Shown here piece after piece: positions 58,008 through 64,000 of a stretch of 64,000 nt of DNA. The notes below the pieces were generated by a model, which saw nothing but the letters and a program-made list of their open reading frames with translations, had not been told where the DNA came from and ran no database searches. Source of the DNA: Oscillatoria princeps RMCB-10 (lineage in GTDB: Bacteria > Cyanobacteriota > Cyanobacteriia > Cyanobacteriales > Oscillatoriaceae); the NCBI GenBank assembly GCA_019359235.1, contig JAHHHT010000003.1, positions 248,001 through 312,000 on the forward strand, written 5' to 3'. Within the stretch, counting starts at the first letter, position 1; the number at the start of each line of letters is the position of its first letter. The position numbers and the translations under genes were made by a program.

Positions 58008-58820
58008 GTGCGTGAATTTCGCATTTTGCTGCTGGTGGCGGGATCGGGAGGGCTGGCTATTTTTGCGGGGCAAAACTTGTCGCCGGCGCTGCCGCTAGTG
58101 TTTCTGGGGGCGCAATCGGTGGCGCTACCGCTGTCTGTGTGGATTTTGCTGGCTGTGGCGGCGGGGGTGCTGACCTCGCAAGCGATTGCCGGTTTGTTCG
58201 GACTGTCGAATTATCTGTTTGAGCAACAATTGCCAGCCCGCCGGCGCTCAGCTCCGCCCAAGACGCGCCGCGAGTATGTCGGCTCAGAGCGCCGCGAACC
58301 GGCACCGCAACAGCCCGCTTCTCGCAAAGAGAGCAATCTGGGGGCGGCTGCAGCCGGTGGCGCTGCGGGTTTCGCTGCTGCTTCTGCGACCGCTGCAGCT
58401 TCCCAGTGGCGGGATGACTCAGAGCCGGTCGATCCGACGCCAAGCTCGCTGGAGCGGGAAGATGACTCAGAGCCGGCTGGCGAGAGTTCTCGGGATAGAG
58501 AAGATCGCGAGCCGCCGGTTGTGGATGATGACTCTTTTTATCAAGAGTGGGAAGAGGAGGAGCGGCGAGCTCAGCCCTTGCCTGAGCGGGAGCCAGAAAC
58601 AGAGGGCGCAACCTACGAAGTCAAGCAGGAACCGACAGCGAGTTCTTGGTCTGGCACGATCTATTCTTACACCTACCGAGAGCCAACTGAGTCTGGGGTG
58701 GGAAGAACTGAGTCGGTTTACGATGCGGACTACCGGGTGATTAAACCGCCAGAACAGCAGCCAAAAGTTGAGGGGGATGACTGGGAAACTAAGGGCAATC
58801 AGAATGACGACTGGGACTAG
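58008..58820 (+). CDS. Membrane protein with long acidic disordered tail
   Basis: 270 residues from GTG 58008, which has AAGGAGG seven bases upstream; TTG 58002 is too close to it. Two N-terminal membrane helices (about 5-24, FRILLLVAGSGGLAIFAGQN; 40-62, WILLAVAAGVLTSQAIAGLF). The rest is cytosolic, low-complexity and strongly charged (DDSEPVD, EDREPPVVDDDSFYQEWEEE), ending in several DD/W motifs. Similar two-helix proteins occur beside RNase/ubiX genes in other cyanobacteria by my recollection; function unknown. Not a recognised enzyme. Confidence 0.75.
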   Translation: MREFRILLLVAGSGGLAIFAGQNLSPALPLVFLGAQSVALPLSVWILLAVAAGVLTSQAIAGLFGLSNYLFEQQLPARRRSAPPKTRREYVGSERREPAPQQPASRKESNLGAAAAGGAAGFAAASATAAASQWRDDSEPVDPTPSSLEREDDSEPAGESSRDREDREPPVVDDDSFYQEWEEEERRAQPLPEREPETEGATYEVKQEPTASSWSGTIYSYTYREPTESGVGRTESVYDADYRVIKPPEQQPKVEGDDWETKGNQNDDWD

Positions 58821-59366
58821 GGCTAGAGGCATGAGGGGAGCCGGCGCGATTCAGGCAAAAGGCGATAGCAAGCCGGGGAGGCGATCGCGCCGGTTGCCTT
58901 TAGGGGTTAGGTATTAGGTGTTTGGTTTGGGGTCGCACTCCAACCCGTGCCCAGGGGTTAGGGGTTAGGGGTTAGGTATTAGGTGTTTGGTTTGGGGTGT
59001 GCGCTCAACAAGAGTTTTTCAATAACAGTGCCACCAGACAGGAGCTGACGCTTTTTATATAAACCTAGCGTTAAACTCCTTCTGGCTGCTGCGCTCCAGT
59101 TTTTTATCGATTTTAAGTATAGGCTTTCCGTTTGTATAATAGACGGAAAGCCTGCCGGCAAAATTGACAGTACCGCCCGCGAGTTTTTCCGCACTCGACT
59201 GCGGGGTTTCTGTGGCGGTTGAGCGGAGTGTTTTGGGTAAAAAGAATGCAGCAAGCTGAAGTTTGTGCCGAAAAAGCCTGAGGCCGTTTGGCCGCACCGG
59301 CACGGGAGAGGAGCTGGCGCAGTCCCGGGAGCCCGCTGATTTTTCGGTGAGCGGTGCGTGCTGGAT
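58821..59366. repeat. Intergenic region with GGGGTTA tandem
   Basis: 58955-58976 holds three GGGGTTA heptamers. The phrase TATTAGGTGTTTGGTTTGGG occurs at 58912 and 58976. A HIP1 site lies at 58882. Frames on the minus strand at 58979-59515 overlap the next gene and show no domain. Confidence 0.6.
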
Positions 59367-59732
59367 TCATCCCAAGACTGCGGGGGTTTTGTCGCATTCA
59401 AAGCAAAACACTTTTTCTCCTTCACGCCACGCGACCAATTCCACACAGTCCGCTGGAATCGGATCCAAGTTCTTTTCCAGCAATCTGAAGGAGCTTTTGA
59501 TGAAGTGGGGGTCATTCAGAATGGAGGCGTAGTGGTTGAACAGCTGTAACTCCTCATCTTTTGTCAAGCCTTTGAGGTTGACTCGGAAAGCCTGTTGAAT
59601 GTCAATCAGCTCCCAGGTATGGCTGTCATATATTTCTACGAGCTCATCAGGATCTGGGCCATAGGCCGGCACCCCTTGGGGAAAGAGTTCTTTGAGTTCC
59701 GGATTCCGATTATTGAGGATTAAGTAGTACAT
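59367..59732 (-). CDS. Small hypothetical protein
   Basis: 121 residues from ATG 59732 with GGAGGG just upstream. Soluble, acidic, with MYYLILNNRNPELKELFPQG at the N-terminus and CVELVAWREGEKVFCFECDK near the C-terminus, where two cysteines (CFEC) could bind a metal. I do not recognise the family. Composition and Shine-Dalgarno support a real gene. Its upstream region contains many short repeats. Confidence 0.65.
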   Translation of the reverse strand: MYYLILNNRNPELKELFPQGVPAYGPDPDELVEIYDSHTWELIDIQQAFRVNLKGLTKDEELQLFNHYASILNDPHFIKSSFRLLEKNLDPIPADCVELVAWREGEKVFCFECDKTPAVLG

Positions 59733-60580
59733 GGCACCCTCCAAAGGGAGAAACGTGAGTGACGTAGGGCTGTTACCTGATTCTTATTAATACTTTAAGC
59801 GACTGCGCCCGTCCGGAAAAGAAGTAAATTATCTGACCGGGGAGCCTTCGCCCTGAACCTATTACTACTTTGAACGACTATCGCGGCAGAAAAAGGCGAC
59901 GGCTGACACTTTAAATAGTGGAAACAGGGGAGTTGCTGTTTACTAACGCTCTCAACTATTACTGAGCGCGTCTCCGGTGCTGCTGTTTGTGTGACAGCTG
60001 GCAAACTTGCAAGCAGGCTTTTGACAAAATATTTATTTTGTGGTATAATCCCGCACACCTGTAGCGGGGGCGCAATTGCTGGCCCAACTTGCTTCCTCGT
60101 TCCATATAGTGTGCGGCCAATTGCCCGTAATTATTTCTCTCCCGCTCAGCGAGCGGATAAATCCAGTCTGGTACAGGTAGGGGCGGGGGCGGGTTTACGA
60201 ACAGGCTGAGCTGTGCTAGAAACATTTCGGGTTCGCCCCGCCCCCACACGCCCCAGAAACCCGGAAGGGGGCGGTCGTGCCGCACCGCCCCTACGCTGAC
60301 CGGGTTTCTCGGTCACTGACTGAGATGAAAAACGCTATAGATGGGGTGAGCCCCCCCACCCCCGCACACCGGCCTGTTGCGGCAAGGTTCCCTGATATCG
60401 CTGCCCCTCTCCGGCTGCACGGTGCCGGCGCGGTTGGCGACGCCCGTGCGGAGGGCGGGCATCACAGGCATCCTGCAGATGAGCGCCCCACAACTGCCCG
60501 CTGCCGCTGCCCCCGCCCCTGAAACCCCTAAAGGGTGACAGTTCGGTTGTGAGGCGTGACTGCTTGATATAATACTTACA
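59733..60580. repeat. Intergenic repeat region
   Basis: No supported gene. At 60252-60310 an AGAAACCCGG...CCGGGTTTCT palindrome is interrupted by about 36 bases of G+C-rich DNA, and an AGCGGTTTTCA-family end (TGAAAAACGCTATAG) follows at 60327-60341. Bases 60000-60250 carry further GGGGCGGG strings. Confidence 0.55.
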
Positions 60581-60678
60581 GGACTTCCGCACAACTGTGA
60601 GACGAAACCGGGTTTCTGATTCGGGAACGAGGGCTTGGAGGTACTGCTGGTTCAGAAACCCGGTTTCTGCGCAAGTCC
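60581..60678. mobile_element. MITE-like element, GGACTTACGCA family, copy 3
   Basis: 98 bases. Ends GGACTTCCGCA and TGCGCAAGTCC (one substitution each from the other copies), with GAAACCGGGTTTCT and AGAAACCCGGTTTCT inside and the core GGGAACGAGGGCTTGGAGGT. It is nearly the reverse complement of the copy at 29806-29902. It lies directly upstream of the vMAP-type gene, so it may carry part of its promoter. Confidence 0.75.
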
Positions 60679-60753
60679 TAACTTATTAAGACGTGGCGAA
60701 ATGTGTTCACCCTTCAATATTTGAAATATTTAGGCTATATGGTAGAGAAAACG

Positions 60754-62130
60754 ATGAATTTTGAAGAAGCAGTCAAAGTAGCAGATGCGGCAGTTTGGGC
60801 GAGTGAAGGGAGACACATAACTGATGTTGAGATGGCTATCCTTCGGGGCTCTTGGGAGAATCAGACCTATGAAGAGATGGCGGAGATTACTGAGTATGCT
60901 GCCAATTACCTCCAGCGAACTGTTGGCCACAAGTTCTGGAAGACACTTTCTAAGGCGTTAGGGGAAGAGGTCAGCAAAACCAATTTTCGGACAGCGCTGG
61001 AGCGAAAATGGCGGTACGCGCCAAACCAGCGCCCAGGGCGACTGCGCTCGGGAGCGGGCACTCAACCGCTGCGGCAAAAAGCCCCGCCGGCGGCTAAGTT
61101 GGAATTTCCAGAGGGGCCGGTGGCCGTGGACTCTCCTTTTTATGTTGGGCGCACTCCCATCGAATCTGAGTGTTACGAAGCGATTGTGGGTGCGGGGGCG
61201 CTGATCTGCATTAAATCGCCCAAGCAGATGGGCAAAACGTCTCTGCTGTACCGGATTCTCGAGCGGGCGAAAAAGCAAGGATATCAAACAGTAAGGCTGA
61301 ATCTGCTGCAAGCCGAGAAGGCGGTGTTTAGCAATCTGGATAAATTTTTGCGCTGGTTTTCTTCTTATGTCAGCCAGAAGCTAGATATCCCAGCTCAGCT
61401 GAATGATTACTGGGATGAGGACAGGGGCAGCATCCTCAGCTGCACGACATATTTTGAAGCGCACATTCTGGAGCAAATAGACAGTCCCCTGGTCTTGGCG
61501 CTGGATGAAGTGGATCGGGTTTTCCAGTACCCAGAAATTGCTGAAGAATTTCTGCCGATGCTGCGCAGCTGGCATGAGGAGGCTAAGAATCGGGAAATCT
61601 GGGAAAAGCTGCGGCTGGTGGTGGTGCACTCTACTGAATATTACGGGAAATTAGATATCCACCAGTCGCCGTTTAATGTGGGGCTGCCGGTGAAATTGAC
61701 AGATTTTACCCTGGAGCAGGTGGAAAATTTGGCGCGGCGTCACGGGCTGGATGGGGCGGCTCTGGTTGGGGAGAAAGGTTTTGCGCCCTTGCTGGAAATG
61801 GTGGGCGGACACCCCTATCTGGTGCGGCTGGCTCTTTATCACCTTGCGGATGGGAGTGTGACCCTGGGGCAGCTGTTGCAAGACGCTCCCACAGATGCTG
61901 GAATCTACAGTGAGCATTTGCGCCGGCATTTGGTGACTCTCAAAGAACATCCAGAACTGGCGGGGGCGCTGAAACAGGTTGTTACTTCGACTGCACCGGT
62001 GCGGTTGGAGACGATACAGGCGTACAAGTTAGACGCGATGGGGCTGATTAAGCGCCAGGGGAATCAGAGCGGTCCGAGATGCGAGCTGTACCGGCAGTAT
62101 TTTTGGGAGCGCTTGGGGGATGCCGGTTGA
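60754..62130 (+). CDS. vMAP-type HTH and AAA-like STAND ATPase
   Basis: 458 residues from ATG 60754; two earlier in-frame starts exist (60703, 60739). The N-terminal helix-turn-helix region (about 1-90, MNFEEAVKVADAAVWASEGR, YEEMAEITEYAANYLQRTVG) is of the vWA-MoxR-associated-protein type. An AAA-like P-loop domain (about 120-440) follows: Walker A region CIKSPKQMGKTSLLYRI, Walker B LVLALDEVDRVF, sensor-like LRLVVVHSTEYY, then a winged helix. Such genes belong to the NTP-dependent conflict or signalling systems that are abundant in multicellular cyanobacteria. No effector domain is fused here, so a partner is expected. A related ATPase lies 215 bases downstream. Confidence 0.88.
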   Translation: MNFEEAVKVADAAVWASEGRHITDVEMAILRGSWENQTYEEMAEITEYAANYLQRTVGHKFWKTLSKALGEEVSKTNFRTALERKWRYAPNQRPGRLRSGAGTQPLRQKAPPAAKLEFPEGPVAVDSPFYVGRTPIESECYEAIVGAGALICIKSPKQMGKTSLLYRILERAKKQGYQTVRLNLLQAEKAVFSNLDKFLRWFSSYVSQKLDIPAQLNDYWDEDRGSILSCTTYFEAHILEQIDSPLVLALDEVDRVFQYPEIAEEFLPMLRSWHEEAKNREIWEKLRLVVVHSTEYYGKLDIHQSPFNVGLPVKLTDFTLEQVENLARRHGLDGAALVGEKGFAPLLEMVGGHPYLVRLALYHLADGSVTLGQLLQDAPTDAGIYSEHLRRHLVTLKEHPELAGALKQVVTSTAPVRLETIQAYKLDAMGLIKRQGNQSGPRCELYRQYFWERLGDAG

Positions 62131-62345
62131 TGCAGCCGGCGGTATTAAAAGTCATGCCCCTCACCCCCCTCTCCCACAAGGGGAGAGGGGGAGTAAGACC
62201 CCTGACTCCGACGGGCCGGCAGGGCCGACCGTTACCCATATCTCCTCCAAGTAGGGTGCGTTACCCCAAAGGAAAACGCACCCTACAGCTGGGAATGAGG
62301 TTAAAATAGGTGGGAGGTAAAAATGAAGGTTGAGGAGTGCGTTTA

Positions 62346-64000
62346 ATGTCGGCTTATAAATATCAAGTCGGGGGGAGTCTGGAGTACCAGCACCCCACCT
62401 ATGTGGTGAGGCAAGCGGACTTTGACCTCTACGATCGGTTGAAGGCTGGGGAGTTTTGTTACGTGCTGAACTCGCGGCAGATGGGCAAGTCTTCGCTGCG
62501 GGTGCAAATGATGCGAAGGCTGAAAAATGAAGGGATGAAATGCGCTTCCATCGACATGACGCAAATCGGCAGGGATGTCCCCGATCCGGAAAAGTGGTAT
62601 GGGGGGATTGTCTCTGAGCTGTTGAGGGGGTTCAGTCTCTTGAGGAAGGTGGATTTCAAGACTTGGTGGCGGGAGCGGGAGTTGCTGCCGCCGGTGCAGC
62701 GCCTGAGTGAGTTTATCGAAGACGTGGTGCTGGCTGAATTTTCGGAAAATCTTGTGATATTTATCGATGAAATTGATAGTGTAATCAGCTTGAAATTTCC
62801 GACCGATGACTTTTTTGCTTTGCTCCGATCTTGCTACAACCGGCGGGCTGAAAATTCAGAATTCAATCGTCTCACCTTTTGCCTGCTGGGGGTTGGCACG
62901 CCGCAGGATTTGATTGAAGACAAACAGCGAACGCCGTTTAATATTGGTGAGGGAATTGAGCTGACAGGCTTTCAGTTCGAGTCCGCCAAGTTATCCTTAA
63001 TTAAAGGGCTGGCAGAGACCCTAGAGAATCCCGAGAGGGTTTTACAAGAGATTTTGGACTGGACGGGGGGACAGCCGTTTCTCACGCAGAAGCTGTGCAA
63101 GCTGGTTGTGCGGAATGCCGAACCAGAAAATCCGGATATCGAGCAGTTAGTTCAAACGCACATCTTGGAGAACTGGGAAGCCCAGGACGATCCAGAACAT
63201 TTGCGAACCATTAGAAATCGCCTCCTCAGCAATGAGAAACGCGCCGTCAAGTTGCTGGGACTCTACCGGCAAATTTTGCAAGAGGGGGAGATTGCAGCTG
63301 AGGACACTCCGGATCAAGTCGAATTGCGGCTGTCGGGGCTGGTAGTCAAAAACCAGGGTAAATTGAAGATTTACAACCGCATTTACGAAAATGTTTTCAA
63401 CCTGACTTGGGTGGATGAGGAGTTAGCTGCTTTGCGCCCGTACAGCGAAGAGATTGTGGCTTGGTTAACTTCCAACCGCGAGGATGAATCCCGCTTGTTG
63501 CGGGGGCAGAAGTTGGAAACCGCGCTGAAATGGGCTTTGGGAGAGAGCTTGAGCGATGAGGACTATCAGTTCCTATCGGCTAGCCAAGACTTTGCCAAAC
63601 GACAGGTTCAAGATGCTTTGGAGTTAGAAACAAAGGAGCGCGAGATAGTTCAAGCTGCTTTGGAGTTAGAAACAAAGAAGCGCGAGATAGTTCAAGCTGC
63701 TTTGGAGTTAGAAACAAAGGAGCGCGAGATATTGGATAAGGCGAATCAGAAAGCAAATCGCAGGATTCGCGTTGGGTTGGCTGTGCTGGCGGTGTCGTTA
63801 GGTTGCGCTGGGTTTGCAGTCATGGGAGCCACGCAAGCCGGCAAGCAATTTCAAGTCGCCCGAGAAAGCAGCAAAAGTGTGGAGGCGCTGCGACAGTTTG
63901 AGTCTGGGAGGGGGGAAATAGACGCTTTAATGGCAGCAATGCGGGCGGGGCAAACTTTGCAGAAGCTGGTGCCAGATAGTGGCGGGAGGCAAAACGATTC
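62346..64000 (+). CDS. AAA-like STAND protein with membrane helix (3' end outside window)
   Basis: At least 551 residues; open to the window edge. ATG 62346 is preceded by GAGGAG. AAA-like P-loop domain: Walker A region VLNSRQMGKSSLRVQMMRRL (about 44-63), Walker B NLVIFIDEIDSV, TPFNIGEGIELTGFQ, GQPFLTQKLCKLVV. From residue 421 to 462 a 14-residue unit (VQAALELETKEREI) is repeated three times and should form a coiled coil. A membrane helix follows (about 471-495, VGLAVLAVSLGCAGFAVMG). Homologues often continue with WD40 or pentapeptide repeats outside or after the helix; that part is not in the window. It resembles inflammasome-like sensors of conflict systems. Confidence 0.88.
   Translation, partial: MSAYKYQVGGSLEYQHPTYVVRQADFDLYDRLKAGEFCYVLNSRQMGKSSLRVQMMRRLKNEGMKCASIDMTQIGRDVPDPEKWYGGIVSELLRGFSLLRKVDFKTWWRERELLPPVQRLSEFIEDVVLAEFSENLVIFIDEIDSVISLKFPTDDFFALLRSCYNRRAENSEFNRLTFCLLGVGTPQDLIEDKQRTPFNIGEGIELTGFQFESAKLSLIKGLAETLENPERVLQEILDWTGGQPFLTQKLCKLVVRNAEPENPDIEQLVQTHILENWEAQDDPEHLRTIRNRLLSNEKRAVKLLGLYRQILQEGEIAAEDTPDQVELRLSGLVVKNQGKLKIYNRIYENVFNLTWVDEELAALRPYSEEIVAWLTSNREDESRLLRGQKLETALKWALGESLSDEDYQFLSASQDFAKRQVQDALELETKEREIVQAALELETKKREIVQAALELETKEREILDKANQKANRRIRVGLAVLAVSLGCAGFAVMGATQAGKQFQVARESSKSVEALRQFESGRGEIDALMAAMRAGQTLQKLVPDSGGRQND
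63606..63731 (+). repeat. Three 42-bp in-frame tandem repeats
   Basis: Units 63606-63647, 63648-63689 and 63690-63731 differ at only a few bases. Each encodes 14 residues, two coiled-coil heptads, so gain or loss of a unit keeps the coiled-coil phase. Likely to vary in copy number by replication slippage. Confidence 0.9.

Overview
The window looks like chromosome of a filamentous cyanobacterium, probably Oscillatoriales-like. It carries a pds-crtB carotenoid pair and Ycf51. HIP1 octamers (GCGATCGC) recur, as do short heptamer and nonamer tandem repeats and many AGAAACCCGGTTTCT palindromes. It also has families typical of multicellular cyanobacteria: CHAT proteases, CHASE2, DUF928, DUF1822, haemagglutinin-type secreted proteins, AAA-like STAND ATPases and large hybrid kinases. 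I cannot name the genus. No rRNA, tRNA or complete CRISPR array was found.

Layout. 0.2-2.7 kb: phytoene desaturase and phytoene synthase. 3.5-10.3 kb: a single-domain response regulator, a wrecked haemagglutinin-type secreted protein, an orphan double-glycine leader peptide gene with its own terminator, a Uma2-type nuclease and a repeat field. 10.3-19 kb: a secreted TPR-CHAT protease faces a minus-strand set of split sigma factor, DUF1822, CHAT-TM-CHASE2 and DUF928. 19-24 kb: a broken PPC-repeat protein, then dnaK and a zinc-finger-less dnaJ. 25-35.5 kb: a signalling array (hybrid kinase, response regulator, receiver-adenylate cyclase, multi-PAS kinase) with a solitary TnpB element inside it.

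36-40.3 kb is the most unusual part. Behind a fragment of elongation factor G sits an operon with a large inverted repeat in its leader. It encodes an unrecognised 204-residue protein, a QueC-like enzyme related to the QatC type of defence protein, and an XRE-ImmA/IrrE protein whose HExxH motif has lost its glutamate. It ends in a PIN-domain toxin gene broken by a frameshift and a nonsense codon. I read it as a candidate defence or toxin-antitoxin module, part of it decayed.

41-59.7 kb is mostly housekeeping: SufU, Ycf51, an iron-type alcohol dehydrogenase, a class I aminotransferase, a methyltransferase with tandem palindromes at its end, an M16 peptidase pair, a PLD-family lipoprotein, ClpP, an RNase II/R homologue and UbiX. 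The RNase homologue has lost all recognisable catalytic residues. 60.7-64 kb: two AAA-like STAND ATPases, one with a vMAP-type N-terminal HTH, the other running off the window with a 14-residue coiled-coil repeat before a membrane helix.

The intergenic DNA is littered with small non-autonomous elements. At least two families can be defined by terminal inverted repeats (GGACTTACGCA and AGCGGTTTTCA). Six or more genes are broken, which suggests active decay and remodelling of accessory regions.
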